58,404 nucleotides of DNA from Pseudomonas sp. Its GTDB lineage: Bacteria; Pseudomonadota; Gammaproteobacteria; Pseudomonadales; Pseudomonadaceae. Made by a program: the position numbers and the translations under genes. Below the pieces are notes generated by a model, which was not told where the DNA came from, did not search any database, and was given only the letters and a program-made list of their open reading frames with translations. This document shows positions 37,604-47,284 of the stretch, one piece after another. Positions within the stretch are counted from its first letter, which is position 1. Each line of letters begins with the position of its first letter. The DNA lies in assembly GCA_030656145.1 (NCBI GenBank), contig JAUSOF010000066.1, positions 1 to 58,404 of the forward strand, given 5' to 3'.

Positions 37604-38627
37604 TGCCTCAACCCTGACCCAGTGGCGTCGCTACTGGGCCACGCCGCTGATCGGTTTGATCGGCGGTTACCTGGCCAGCCTGATCGGCTGGCCTTTGCCG
37701 TGGATCATCGGCCCATTGCTGGCAGTCATCGCCGCACGCTGCAGCGGCTGGCTGGTCACAGAAATCCCCGGCGGTCGAAAAACCGGGCAATGGCTGGTCG
37801 CCAGCGCCATCGGCCTGCACTTCACCAGCGAAGTGATGAGTGCACTGCTCGGCCACTTCGGCGTGATCCTGGCGGGCGCCCTGATCACCCTGCTGCTCAG
37901 CCTGATCGGTATTGCCCTGCTGCGCCGCGCCGGGGTTGACCGGGCGACGGCGTTCTTTGCCAGCATGCCGGGCGGCGCCAGCGAAATGGTCAATCTGGCA
38001 CGCCGCCACGACGCCCAGGTCGCTAGCGTCGCGGCGGCGCACAGCCTGCGCCTGTTGTTGGTGGTGCTGCTGATTCCGGCCATCTTCACCTGGAGCCTGC
38101 CGCCCATCGAACCGCCGCCAGCAGCCGAAGTGAACGGACTCTGGCTGGCCATCCTGCTACCGGCCGGTGCGCTACTGGCACTGCTCTGGGGCAAACTCAA
38201 GCAACCCAACCCCTGGATGCTCGGGCCACTGACCGTGTGCGCTGTCGCCAGCGTCAGCTTCGATCTGCACATCGGCTTGCCGGATGGGCTCGGCCAGGCC
38301 GGCCAATGGCTGATCGGCTGCGCCCTGGGCTGCCACTTCGACCGCGGGTTCTTTCGCAGTGCGCCAGCCTTTCTCGCACGCATCCTGCTGTTCACCCTGC
38401 TCGCCATGGCCGGCGCCGCGCTACTGGCAACAGGCCTTGGCTGGCTGGCCAGCGAAGACCAGAGCTCGCTGATGCTCGGCATGATGCCCGGCGGCATCAC
38501 CGAACTGTGCCTGACCGCCGAAGCCCTGCACCTGTCGGTGGCGCTGGTCACCGCATTGCAGGTACTGCGGCTGTTTCTGGTGATGTTCCTGGCCGAGCCG
38601 CTGTTCAGGCTATGGCAGCGTAGCTAG
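37596..38627 (+). CDS. AbrB-family membrane protein
   Basis: A 343-residue protein with about ten membrane segments in two repeats, each with a PGG motif (FFASMPGGASEMVNLARRH and GMMPGGITELCLTAEALH), as in the AbrB (PF05145) family, formerly annotated as ammonia monooxygenase-like regulators. The biochemical role is not known. It starts inside the tctA stop region (8-bp overlap), which argues that it serves tricarboxylate transport or its control. A strong terminator follows. Confidence 0.85.
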   Translation: MLNASTLTQWRRYWATPLIGLIGGYLASLIGWPLPWIIGPLLAVIAARCSGWLVTEIPGGRKTGQWLVASAIGLHFTSEVMSALLGHFGVILAGALITLLLSLIGIALLRRAGVDRATAFFASMPGGASEMVNLARRHDAQVASVAAAHSLRLLLVVLLIPAIFTWSLPPIEPPPAAEVNGLWLAILLPAGALLALLWGKLKQPNPWMLGPLTVCAVASVSFDLHIGLPDGLGQAGQWLIGCALGCHFDRGFFRSAPAFLARILLFTLLAMAGAALLATGLGWLASEDQSSLMLGMMPGGITELCLTAEALHLSVALVTALQVLRLFLVMFLAEPLFRLWQRS

Positions 38628-38656
38628 CGATCTATCCGCACATCTCGACCACGTTT

Positions 38657-38682
38657 AGCCCGCCCCGCGCGGGCTCTTTTTT
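38657..38682 (+). terminator. Rho-independent terminator of the opdH-tct operon
   Basis: AGCCCGC (38657-38663) pairs with GCGGGCT (38669-38675) and is followed by CTTTTTT. It lies 30 bp after the AbrB-family gene stop. Confidence 0.88.
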
Positions 38683-38811
38683 AGCGAATATTTCAAACGG
38701 CCCTATGCCAGTCCGGGCGGGCGTAACCTGTGAGCCCGCGCCCAGCATCGCGTGACAGTTTCCAGGCACTACGGTGCAAGCACTGACCGATCACACACCG
38801 AGGCACCCCGT

Positions 38812-39708
38812 ATGACCCTGCCCCGCTGGCCCCTGATCAAAACCCTGTGCCTTCTACTCGCCCTCAGTGTGCTACTGGCCGCCTGCAGCCGGGTTGGCCT
38901 GGCCTATCGCAACCTCGACTGGCTAATTCCCTGGCGGCTGGACGATTACCTGAGCCTGACCAGCACCCAGAAAACCTGGCTCAAGCCACGCCTGCAGACC
39001 CACCTGGCGTGGCACTGCAGCAGCGAGTTACCGCGGTATATCGACTGGCTGCAGCGCAGTGAACGCTTGCTCCAACAGGCCCACCCCAGCGCGAGCCAAC
39101 TGAACGAACAGTTCGCCGAACTGGATGGCGCGCTCAAACGCGTCACGACCGAAATCACCCCAACCGCCATCGAGCTGCTACAAACCCTCAACCCCAGACA
39201 AGTCGCCGACCTGTATGCCGCCATGGATGAAGACAACCGTGCGGATCGCCAGGAGTTTCTCGAACCGCCCCTGACCATCCAGATCAGCCAACGCGCCGCG
39301 CGCATGCAGAAACGCCTGCGCCCCTGGCTTGGTCGGCTCAATGACACGCAGCAAACACGTATCGGCGAGTGGGCGCAGACGGCGGGCGAACAGAATCGCC
39401 TGTGGCTGGACAATCGCCTGCGCTGGCAGACGGAATTGCGCACGGCGCTCGATGCGCGGCGCAGCGCCGACTTTCCCGTGCGCCTGACGCATTTGCTGCA
39501 GGAGCGTGAAAGCGTCTACCAGGACGACTACCGCGCCGCCTACGCACGCTCACGGCAAGCGCTGGCCGAGTTGTTCAGCGACCTGCTCGCAAGCGCCGAC
39601 AATCAACAGCGCGAACGCCTGAGCGCACGCCTGCGCGCGCTGCGTCGTGACCTTGCCGGGGAGGCCTGTACGCCTGCATCTAGAGTGGCGGCAAGCGCCA
39701 GTCGATAG
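38812..39708 (+). CDS. DUF6279 lipoprotein
   Basis: A 298-residue protein of unknown function that fits the DUF6279 lipoprotein family. The N-terminus has a lipoprotein signal peptide with lipobox LLAAC (lipidated Cys at about residue 25). The mature part begins [29 protein letters not shown] (family landmark) and is helical, Arg- and Gln-rich. The ATG at 38812 is chosen because it begins the signal peptide. Its 3' end overlaps the ung 3' end by 29 bp on the opposite strand. Confidence 0.82.
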   Translation: MTLPRWPLIKTLCLLLALSVLLAACSRVGLAYRNLDWLIPWRLDDYLSLTSTQKTWLKPRLQTHLAWHCSSELPRYIDWLQRSERLLQQAHPSASQLNEQFAELDGALKRVTTEITPTAIELLQTLNPRQVADLYAAMDEDNRADRQEFLEPPLTIQISQRAARMQKRLRPWLGRLNDTQQTRIGEWAQTAGEQNRLWLDNRLRWQTELRTALDARRSADFPVRLTHLLQERESVYQDDYRAAYARSRQALAELFSDLLASADNQQRERLSARLRALRRDLAGEACTPASRVAASASR

Positions 39709-40372
39709 GCGGCATGCCGTGTTGCACGAGGAACTTGTTGCAGCGGCTGAAGTGACCGTTGCCGATAAAACCGCGATGGGCCGACAGCGGCGAGGGATGC
39801 GGCGAGCACAGCACCAGGTGTTTGCTCGGGTCGATCAGGCGCGCCTTGCTCTGTGCATGCTTGCCCCACAACAGAAAGACCAGGCGCGCAGCGTGCTGAC
39901 TGACCACCTCGATCACCCGGTCGGTAAACACCCCCCAGCCCTTGTCCGCATGGGAGCCGGCAATGCCGCGCTCGACCGTCAGCGAGGTATTGAGCAACAA
40001 CACGCCCTGCTCGGCCCAGTGCTGCAAACAGCCGTGGGTGGCGATGTCGATATTCAGGTCGCGCTTGAGCTCCTTGTAGATATTCAGCAACGACGGCGGC
40101 GTGGCCACCCCCGGCTGCACCGAGAAGCACAGACCATGAGCCTGCTCCGGGCCGTGATAGGGATCCTGGCCGATGATCACCACCTTGACCCGCTCCAGCG
40201 GCGTGGAGTTGAGTGCATTGAAGATCAGCGCACCCGGCGGATAGACCTCCTTGCCGGCGGCCTTCTCTTGGCGCAGGAACTCGGCCAACTCCTGCATGTA
40301 GGGCTTGGCGAACTCCTCGCGCAAGGCCTCTTTCCAGCCGGCTTCGAGTTTGACGTTATCGGCGACGCTCAT
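39680..40372 (-). CDS. ung: Uracil-DNA glycosylase
   Basis: A 230-residue family 1 uracil-DNA glycosylase, which removes uracil from DNA at the start of base excision repair. The catalytic Asp70 lies in [18 protein letters not shown], and the C-terminal [11 protein letters not shown] carries the catalytic His and the minor-groove loop. LLNTSLTVE and LLWGKHAQ are typical inner motifs. It is monocistronic, convergent with the lipoprotein gene. Upstream begins a gene-free stretch before nfu-selO. Confidence 0.97.
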   Translation of the reverse strand: MSVADNVKLEAGWKEALREEFAKPYMQELAEFLRQEKAAGKEVYPPGALIFNALNSTPLERVKVVIIGQDPYHGPEQAHGLCFSVQPGVATPPSLLNIYKELKRDLNIDIATHGCLQHWAEQGVLLLNTSLTVERGIAGSHADKGWGVFTDRVIEVVSQHAARLVFLLWGKHAQSKARLIDPSKHLVLCSPHPSPLSAHRGFIGNGHFSRCNKFLVQHGMPPIDWRLPPL

Positions 40373-40704
40373 GCCTGAATCCTGCTTATCTCAACGGAGA
40401 CGGCACGCTAAGGAAGCCGCCCAGGCAAGTCAAGGCGAACGGCTACATACACGGCGCATTGCTCGCAACGCCAGGCGTTATGTGGGGCAGCGGTATTTTC
40501 GTGAGCGATGGTATCGAGACGCAGAGGTTGCAATTAGCGGTAGCGGCCCGGGGGGACGGTCGCGATAGGCTATAACCGGCCAGAGGCGGTCCTTCACGAC
40601 AACCAGTTTTTTCTTGCAAGAAGTTCTGATCTGCTGGAGCGTATTCATCTGGACAGCATTAATGGCACTGGGCTAGGCGCGCGCGGCGACGGCGAGCCTT
40701 GAAG
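40373..40704. other. Gene-free region upstream of nfu-selO
   Basis: This 332-bp stretch has no convincing gene. It contains a palindrome AACGCC-A-GGCGTT (40467-40479) and TTCTTGCAAGAA (about 40611-40622) in an AT-richer segment that probably holds the nfu promoter. It may mark the left edge of an acquired segment. Confidence 0.5.
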
Positions 40705-41387
40705 ATGTCTGAGCGTCTGGCTGCCGAGCTGCCTGCGAGTCTGTCAGCGAGTTTGCCCGTGAGTCTGCCGGACAGCATGCCGGCGAGCATTCGTGCGCAG
40801 GTGTCACTGGCAGACCCCGACAGCTGCACGTTCGTGGTCAGCCACCCCGTGCATCCGGGCTGCCCGTTCTTTTTCGGCAATAAGCAGCGGGCCGCCGGTT
40901 CGCCGCTTGGTGAGCGACTGTTCGCACTGCTCGGCGTGGCCAACGTGCTGATTGCCGAGAACGTGCTGACCGTTGGCAAGGCACCGAGCGCCGCGTGGTC
41001 AGGGCTGAAAGCCAGCATCGGCACCGCCATCCGCACGCAGCTGTTGAGTGGCGTGCAGGCGATCTTGGAGGTGCATGTCCACAGCAGCACGCAAGGCAGG
41101 TCTGATGCAGCGCTTTATACGGCGGTTCAGGAGCTGCTGGACAAACAGGTGAATAAATCCATCGCCAATCACGGCGGCAAGATTTCGATTGTCGAGACCC
41201 TGCGCGGCAAGCTGTTTATCGTTATGAGCGGCGGCTGTCAGGGCTGCGCGTCCTCGCAGGTGACGCTGCGCCAGGGTTTCGACGTTATGCTGAAAAGAGT
41301 CGCCCCGAAATCGAAGAAATTGTCGATACCACTCACCACGCAGCGGGCAAACAGCCGTTCTTCCCGCGCCAAGAGGTGCCCTTATGA
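40705..41387 (+). pseudogene. Nfu-type iron-sulfur carrier protein, frameshifted
   Basis: The frame encodes an Nfu-like protein. An N-terminal Nfu domain (ADPDSCTFVVSHPV ... GSPLGERLFALLGVANVLI ... WSGLKASIGTAI) is followed by a NifU C-terminal domain with the cluster-binding CxxC in MSGGCQGCASSQVTL. After [11 protein letters not shown] the frame is lost at a CCCC run (41303-41306). One added base restores [26 protein letters not shown] and a TGA at 41385-41387 that overlaps the selO ATG. The repaired protein would have 227 residues. The intact flanks suggest a sequencing error or a very recent mutation. Nfu proteins hand [4Fe-4S] clusters to target enzymes. The Ser/Pro/Leu-rich first 30 residues may not be part of the true protein. 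Confidence 0.8.
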
Positions 41388-43177
41388 GCAATCGACTCGC
41401 CCTAGAAAGCGTCGCAGCGTCTGCCACCGTCGCCACGCTCGACGATCTCGCCACGTTGGCCAACTACTCGCTGATGGACACGCTCAACTGCGATCCTCAG
41501 GCGACAGCAGACGGCGACGACCATGCGCCGCGCCAAGTGTTCAGCGGCCACTATGTGCCGGTCAAACCCACGCCCATCGACTCCCCGGAGTACGTCGCAC
41601 ACAGCCAAAGCTTGTTCCGCGAACTGGGTTTTGCCGACAGCCTGGCGCAGTCGGCGGATTTCGTACGGATGTTTTCCGGCGACCTCAGCCAGGTTCCGCC
41701 GCCGCTGCGCAAGGTCGGCTGGGCGACGGGCTACGCACTGTCTATCTACGGCAAAGAATATTACCAACAGTGCCCGTTCCGCACCGGCAACGGCTACGGC
41801 GACGGTCGCGCCGTGTCTGTGCTGGAGACGGTCATCAACGGTCGCCGCTGGGAAATGCAGCTCAAAGGTGGCGGCCGCACGCCTTACTGCCGAGGTGCGG
41901 ACGGTCGCGCCGTGTTGCGCTCGAGTGTCCGCGAGTTCCTCGCACAGGAGCACATGCATGCGCTCGGCGTGCCAACCTCGCGATCGCTGAGTTTGTACGT
42001 GTCGAAAAACGAGCAGGTCCAGCGGCCGTGGTACTCACCGGGCTCGTACGCGCAGGACCCCGACCGGCTGGTAACGGAGGCCGTCGCCATCACGACGCGG
42101 GTTGCGCCGTCATTTATTCGGGTCGGCCAACTCGAGCTGTTCGCTCGCCGTGCGCGCAAGCAGGAGCACCCGCAAGCGCTGCAGGAACTGGAGCAGTTGG
42201 TGTTGCACTTGATCGCGCGTGAGTACGCGGAGGTTATCGACCCGCAGCTTGGCACCCGCGCAAAAGTGCTGTTGCTGGCGCGTGCGTTCCGCAGCCGGCT
42301 GACCTCGCTGGTGGCCAACTGGATTCGCGTCGGCTATTGCCAGGGTAACTTCAACGGCGACAACTGCGCGGCAGGTGGTTTCACCCTCGACTACGGTCCG
42401 TTCGGGTTCTGCGAAGTGTTCGACCCGCACTACCAGCCGTGGACGGGTGGCGGAGAGCACTTCGCGTTCCTCAATCAACCGGTGGCAGCGGAGCGCAACT
42501 TCCAGATATTTTGCTCGGCGTTGCGGCCGTTGCTGAGCGCGCATCAGGGCGCTCTTGATCAGGAAGGCTTGGATCAGAACAGCGTGGTTCAGGACAGCCT
42601 GCAGCAGCTCGAGGAGATTCGCAGTGGCTTTGCGGCAGTGATGCAAACGCAAATGGAGCAGATGTGGGCGGCCAAACTGGGGCTGGATACGTTTCACCCC
42701 GCGTTGTTCAGCGAGCTGGAAACGCTTATGCGGCAAACGCCGGTCGATTACACCGTGTTCTTCCGCGAACTCTCGACGCTGCCTGACGACATGGGCCCAC
42801 TGAAAAAAAGCTTCTATCCGGGCGCACAACAAAACAACGACGGGCTGCAGCAGCGTTGGTCCGAGTGGCTGATGTTATGGCAATCGTTGGTCGGCATCAG
42901 CAGTACCAGCAACACCAATACCGCAGCCCGCGACCGTGAGGCGCTGGCGAGGCAGATGAAACGGGTCAACCCGAAATACACGCTACGCGAGTGGTTTCTT
43001 GTGCCAGCGTATAGCCACGCGAGCGCGGGCAACTACGCGTTGGTGCGCGAGTTGCAGGCCATCATGACCCAGCCCTACGCCGAACAGGCGCAGGCGGTGG
43101 AGGACGGCTACTACCGGCGCAAACCGGCTGAGTTCTTTAATGTCGGTGGCTTGTCGCATTTGAGCTGCTCGTCATGA
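41384..43177 (+). CDS. selO: SelO-family protein adenylyltransferase (YdiU/UPF0061), long form
   Basis: A 597-residue pseudokinase-fold protein, about 110 residues longer than usual bacterial SelO. The family core is clear: [79 protein letters not shown] and [26 protein letters not shown] (family landmarks). The Asp-Asn of NGDN and Asp of TLDYGPF correspond to catalytic and metal residues of P. syringae SelO. SelO AMPylates proteins linked to redox balance. The C-terminus ends SCSS, where vertebrate SELO has selenocysteine near its end. Its start overlaps the nfu stop, so the two are coupled. The gene uses GCG and GTG codons more than its GCC-rich neighbours. Confidence 0.9.
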   Translation: MSNRLALESVAASATVATLDDLATLANYSLMDTLNCDPQATADGDDHAPRQVFSGHYVPVKPTPIDSPEYVAHSQSLFRELGFADSLAQSADFVRMFSGDLSQVPPPLRKVGWATGYALSIYGKEYYQQCPFRTGNGYGDGRAVSVLETVINGRRWEMQLKGGGRTPYCRGADGRAVLRSSVREFLAQEHMHALGVPTSRSLSLYVSKNEQVQRPWYSPGSYAQDPDRLVTEAVAITTRVAPSFIRVGQLELFARRARKQEHPQALQELEQLVLHLIAREYAEVIDPQLGTRAKVLLLARAFRSRLTSLVANWIRVGYCQGNFNGDNCAAGGFTLDYGPFGFCEVFDPHYQPWTGGGEHFAFLNQPVAAERNFQIFCSALRPLLSAHQGALDQEGLDQNSVVQDSLQQLEEIRSGFAAVMQTQMEQMWAAKLGLDTFHPALFSELETLMRQTPVDYTVFFRELSTLPDDMGPLKKSFYPGAQQNNDGLQQRWSEWLMLWQSLVGISSTSNTNTAARDREALARQMKRVNPKYTLREWFLVPAYSHASAGNYALVRELQAIMTQPYAEQAQAVEDGYYRRKPAEFFNVGGLSHLSCSS

Positions 43178-43271
43178 CGTCTCGTGGAAAAAGGGGATTC
43201 TCAGATTTATTTATAGGTAACCCGTCCGCTTTTGGCCGAAAGCAGCAGTCCATTCCCTGAAAATTTCCGAC

Positions 43272-44153
43272 TTAGCCCTGATGCAGCGCCCGGTAATGAC
43301 TGGGCGCCATGCCTACAACATTGCGGAACAGCCGCGAGAAGTAATACACGTCCTCGTAACCCAACTGTTCGGCAACCTGACGGATGCTCTGCTGGCCTTC
43401 GTCGAGCAGGCGGCAGGCGTGGGCCATTTTCAGCTGGATAAACGCCTGGATAGGCGCATGGCCGGTCAGGGCGCGATAGGTCTTGGCGAAGTGGAAACGC
43501 GACAACTTGAACTGCGCCGCCAGTTCATCGAGATTCAGCGAGCCGTGCAGGTGAGCACGCATCACCGCCTGCACCGCATCGACATCCAGCACCCGCCCCG
43601 ATTTCAACGTGGTTCGCGCCGGCAGCACCGCCAGGGAGGCCAGCAGCGCCTGCAACTGATGGGCGGCATAGATGAAGTGGGCCAGGTTCAGGCCCTGCTT
43701 GCGCAGGTTGAGCAGCGCATCGAACTCGGCCAACAGGCGCGGCTGCACGCCAATATGCCAGACCGGCCCCTTGTCCAGAGGACGCAAGAACTCCGCCGCC
43801 AGCTCGCCATCGAAGTGCACCCAGAACAGCGTCCAGGGCTTGCCGGGATCGGCGCCATAGGCATGGGGCATGCCTTTTGGCAACAGCAGCAGATCGCCAC
43901 CAGCGACCGCAATTCGTCCATCCCCGGTGTCCAGCCAGCCTTGGCCGGCGCGGCAATAGATCAACAGATAATCCTCCGGCAGCGGGCGATTCATGCGATG
44001 CCCGCCCGCGTTCGGATAGAACCCGAGCGCCAGCGGATAGCAGCCAGAAGCCAGTGGGTGATGGCTCAAGAGGCGGCGCAGGCGCGGCGGCGTGATAAAG
44101 CGCACGCCATTGGCCGGCAATGGCCAGTTTGATGTTTCAACCCGATCGCTCAT
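43272..44153 (-). CDS. mmsR: AraC-family regulator MmsR
   Basis: A 293-residue AraC/XylS regulator. The N-terminal cupin-like sensing domain (about residues 20-170) contains GDGRIAVAGGDLLLLPKGMPHAYG. Two C-terminal helix-turn-helix motifs are seen in LDELAAQFKLSRFHFAKTYRALTGHAPIQAFIQLKMAHA and IRQVAEQLGYEDVYYFSRLFRNVVGMAPSHYR (family landmarks). It is divergent from mmsA and matches MmsR, the activator of the mms genes in P. aeruginosa. Two direct repeats in the shared region are the likely sites. Inducer is probably a valine catabolite such as 3-hydroxyisobutyrate. Confidence 0.88.
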   Translation of the reverse strand: MSDRVETSNWPLPANGVRFITPPRLRRLLSHHPLASGCYPLALGFYPNAGGHRMNRPLPEDYLLIYCRAGQGWLDTGDGRIAVAGGDLLLLPKGMPHAYGADPGKPWTLFWVHFDGELAAEFLRPLDKGPVWHIGVQPRLLAEFDALLNLRKQGLNLAHFIYAAHQLQALLASLAVLPARTTLKSGRVLDVDAVQAVMRAHLHGSLNLDELAAQFKLSRFHFAKTYRALTGHAPIQAFIQLKMAHACRLLDEGQQSIRQVAEQLGYEDVYYFSRLFRNVVGMAPSHYRALHQG

Positions 44154-44174
44154 GCGCTATCCAACAATTCAATG

Positions 44175-44211
44175 CCAAGATAGTCCATTCATTGACCAAG
44201 ATCGTCAATCC
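44175..44211 (+). promoter_or_regulatory. Candidate MmsR binding sites before mmsA
   Basis: Direct repeats CCAAGATAGTCCATTC (44175-44190) and CCAAGATCGTCAATCC (44196-44211) match at 13 of 16 positions and start 21 bp apart, two helical turns, as typical AraC-family half-sites. The second would overlap the -35 region of a promoter with -10 TATAAC at 44232-44237. Confidence 0.65.
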
Positions 44212-44282
44212 ACAAGCGCGCTAGACCCGGCTATAACACTACGAATGACAAGGCCTGTCCTGGGCCGGAAGTGGAGAGCGCG

Positions 44283-45788
44283 ATGAGCAAGGCAATCCCG
44301 CAGTTGATCGACGGTGAATGGCGCGAAAGCCGCGCCCGCGAATTTATCGAAGTCACCGACCCGGCGACCCAGCAAGTCCTGGCCCTGGCACCCAAGGCCA
44401 CCGCCGAGGAAATTGAAGCGGCGATTGCCAGTGCCAAGGCGGCTTTTCTCACTTGGCGCGAAGTACCCGTTTCGGATCGGGCGCGGGTGATGCTGCGCTA
44501 TCAGCACCTGCTCAAGGAACACCACGACGAGCTGGCGGAAATCCTCGCCGGCGAAACCGGCAAGACCCTGGCCGATGCCAAGGGCGACGTCTGGCGCGGC
44601 ATCGAGGTGGTGGAGCAGGCCTGCAATATCGCCAGCCTGATGATGGGCGAGACCATGGAAAATGTGGCCCGCGATATCGACACCGCCAGCTGGATTCAGC
44701 CGCTGGGCGTGTGTGTGGGCATCACCCCGTTCAACTTCCCGGCGATGATTCCACTGTGGATGTTTCCCCTGGCCATCGCCGCCGGCAACACCTTTATCCT
44801 CAAGCCCTCGGAGCAGGACCCACTGACCCCCAATCGCCTGGCCGAACTGTTTATCGAGGCCGGTGCGCCCAAGGGCGTGCTGCAAGTGCTGCATGGCGCC
44901 CGCGAGGTGGTCGACAGCCTGCTCACTCACCCGGATATCCGCGCGATTTCCTTCGTCGGTTCGGTGCCGGTGGGCCAACACATCTACCGCACCGGCACCG
45001 ACCACCTGAAGCGCGTGCAGGCCTTCGCCGGCGCCAAAAACCATATGGTGATCATGCCCGACGCCAACAAGCAGCAGGTACTGAGCAACCTGGTGGGCGC
45101 CAGTTGCGGCGCCGCCGGGCAGCGCTGCATGGCGATCAGCGTGGCGGTGTTCGTCGGCGAATCGAAGCAGTGGATCGAGGAACTGCAGGCGCAGATGGCT
45201 GACCTGCAACCCGGCTACTGGACCGACGGCCACGCCGCCTTCGGCCCGCTGATCAGCCAACAAGCCAAACAACGGGTGCTACGGCTGATCGCCGAAGGCA
45301 AAGCGGAAGGCGCCGAATGCCTGCTTGATGGCTCGCACTGCGCGGTGGAAGGCTACCCCAACGGCAACTGGCTCGGCCCGACCCTGTTTCGCGGGGTGAC
45401 GAGCACGATGGGCCTGTACCGCGAAGAAATCTTCGGCCCGGTGCTGGTGTGCATGGAAGTGGACAGCCTGGAACAGGCGATCGAACTGGTCAACGCCAGC
45501 CCCTACGGCAACGGCACCTCGATCTTCACCCGTTCCGGCGGTGCGGCGCGGCGCTATCAGCATGCGGTGGAAGTCGGTCAGGTCGGCATCAACGTGCCGG
45601 TGCCAGTACCGCTGCCGTTCTTCTCCTTTACCGGCTGGAAGGGCTCGTTTTACGGTGACCTGCACGCCTACGGCAAACAGGGCGTGCGCTTCTTCACCGA
45701 AACCAAGACCGTCACCAGTCGCTGGTTCGATGAAGACGCCGTGGCCGGAGCACCGGCCGGACCGAACATGACCATCCAGTTGAAATGA
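44283..45788 (+). CDS. mmsA: Methylmalonate-semialdehyde dehydrogenase MmsA
   Basis: A 501-residue CoA-acylating aldehyde dehydrogenase that converts (methyl)malonate semialdehyde to propionyl-CoA or acetyl-CoA, the end of valine catabolism. [32 protein letters not shown] and the nucleophile Cys in [14 protein letters not shown] (about residue 284) are characteristic. The ATG at 44283 ([13 protein letters not shown]) follows GGAGAGCG. It is divergent from mmsR and heads the valine degradation genes. Confidence 0.96.
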   Translation: MSKAIPQLIDGEWRESRAREFIEVTDPATQQVLALAPKATAEEIEAAIASAKAAFLTWREVPVSDRARVMLRYQHLLKEHHDELAEILAGETGKTLADAKGDVWRGIEVVEQACNIASLMMGETMENVARDIDTASWIQPLGVCVGITPFNFPAMIPLWMFPLAIAAGNTFILKPSEQDPLTPNRLAELFIEAGAPKGVLQVLHGAREVVDSLLTHPDIRAISFVGSVPVGQHIYRTGTDHLKRVQAFAGAKNHMVIMPDANKQQVLSNLVGASCGAAGQRCMAISVAVFVGESKQWIEELQAQMADLQPGYWTDGHAAFGPLISQQAKQRVLRLIAEGKAEGAECLLDGSHCAVEGYPNGNWLGPTLFRGVTSTMGLYREEIFGPVLVCMEVDSLEQAIELVNASPYGNGTSIFTRSGGAARRYQHAVEVGQVGINVPVPVPLPFFSFTGWKGSFYGDLHAYGKQGVRFFTETKTVTSRWFDEDAVAGAPAGPNMTIQLK

Positions 45789-46030
45789 GAACGGCATAGC
45801 AACTTCGATAGACCGCTGAAAAGGCAGTGCGTGATGGCAAGGGCCGTACGCGCTCCCTACGGGTAACGGCACTTCCCACATCCATGTGGCTCACAAGGCG
45901 AAACGCAGCATGGCACACGCGGCCCGCAGTAGCTTTCCAGCGACCTGTTAGACCAATAGACGATCTCGACAATTAGTCTAAGCGCGTAAAAAGTCCTCCT
46001 GCCCCAACAACAATAACAAGGAGAATTTCC

Positions 46031-47278
46031 ATGCAACGACTGACGACTGCCCTGGCCCTATGGGCTGGATTAACCGCCTGCGCGCAGGCCGCCGAGCCGA
46101 TTACCCTCGGCCTCAATTACCCGCGCACCGGCCCGTATAAGGAAGAAGGTTTGGCCCAGATGCGCGGCGCCTTGCTGGCCATCGACGAACTCAACGCCCA
46201 GGGCGGCGTACTCGGCCGTCTGCTGCGCCTGTCCAGTCAGGATACTGCTTCGCGTCCGGCCAAGGCCGAGCGCAATGTCGACAAACTGGCCAGTGAGGGC
46301 GCCGCCATGCTGTTCGGCGGTTCCTCCAGCGCGGTAGCGATCGCCTCCGGTCAGCGCGCAGCCAAACATGGTCTGCTGTATTTCGGCACCCTCACCTACT
46401 CCAATGACACCACCGGCAAGAACGCGCACCGCTACATGTTCCGCGAGTGCAACAACGCCTGGATGAGCGCCCGGGTGCTCGGCCAGTACCTGAGCAAGCA
46501 CCTGCCGGACAAGCGCTATATATACGTAACCGCCGACTACACCTGGGGCCACACCACTGAAGAGTCGCTACGCAAGACCACCGGCAGCGCAGACACCGGC
46601 AAACACCCTGGGCTCAAGGTGCCCTTCCCCGGTGCGCGCCTGGCCGATTACATGGATGTACTGAACCAGGCCGCCGCGAGCAACGCCGAAGTGCTGGTGC
46701 TGGTGCTGTTCGGCGAAGATCTGGTGCGGGCCATGCGCATCGCCAAAGACCTGGGTTTGACCGAACGCATGCAGATAGTCGCGCCCAACCTGACCCAGAG
46801 CATCGTCGAGCAAGCCGGTCCCGGCCTGATGGAAGGTGTGCTCGGCACCGAGCCATGGACCTGGCGCGTGCCTAAACTGGAGAACTCCGCCCAGGGTGAA
46901 GCCTTCGTCCAGGCCTTCAGCCAGCGCTATGCCATGTACCCGTCCAGTTCCGCCGCCTCGGCCTACAGCATCGTCTATCAATGGGCCGATGCCGCGCAGC
47001 GGGCCAAGAGCCTGGACAGCGAAGCCTTGATCAAGGCCCTGGAAGGCCATCGTTACCAGCTACTCAAGGGCCCGCAAGAGTGGCGCGCCTTCGATCATCA
47101 GAACCTGCAGACGGTGTATGCCGTCAAAGTGAAGACCCGTGCCGAAGTGCTCAAGGACCCACTGAAACAGGACTATTTTGAAATCGTCGATCGCCTCGAC
47201 GCCAACCAGACAACGCCCAGCCTGGCCGAATGGCAAGCCGAAAGACAGGCCGCCGGGCAACCCCTAACCCTGCAGTGA
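46031..47278 (+). CDS. Branched-chain amino acid-type ABC substrate-binding protein
   Basis: A 415-residue periplasmic binding protein of the LivJ-like type I family (EPITLGLNYPRTGPYKEEGLAQMRGALLAIDELNAQGGVLG; landmark). The N-terminus has a signal peptide; LTAC at about residue 17 could be a lipobox, but AQAA also fits signal peptidase I. It lies six bp before the acyl-CoA dehydrogenase gene, inside the valine cluster, with no permease or ATPase genes alongside. It may feed a Liv transporter encoded elsewhere or sense a branched-chain acid. A 242-bp gap before it holds TTAGAC ... GTCTAA inverted arms (45948-45981) that could be an operator. Confidence 0.85.
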   Translation: MQRLTTALALWAGLTACAQAAEPITLGLNYPRTGPYKEEGLAQMRGALLAIDELNAQGGVLGRLLRLSSQDTASRPAKAERNVDKLASEGAAMLFGGSSSAVAIASGQRAAKHGLLYFGTLTYSNDTTGKNAHRYMFRECNNAWMSARVLGQYLSKHLPDKRYIYVTADYTWGHTTEESLRKTTGSADTGKHPGLKVPFPGARLADYMDVLNQAAASNAEVLVLVLFGEDLVRAMRIAKDLGLTERMQIVAPNLTQSIVEQAGPGLMEGVLGTEPWTWRVPKLENSAQGEAFVQAFSQRYAMYPSSSAASAYSIVYQWADAAQRAKSLDSEALIKALEGHRYQLLKGPQEWRAFDHQNLQTVYAVKVKTRAEVLKDPLKQDYFEIVDRLDANQTTPSLAEWQAERQAAGQPLTLQ

Positions 47279-47284
47279 GGACTT

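Noticed and set aside
40467..40479. AACGCC-A-GGCGTT palindrome as an integron attC site
   Set aside because: It lacks the paired R/L boxes and length of attC, and no integrase gene is seen.
40699..42222. Long open frame that continues the nfu frame into selO
   Set aside because: After the CCCC run its residues lose all Nfu similarity, while the +1 frame regains it and selO is clear in another frame. The extension is a shadow of a GC-rich gene.
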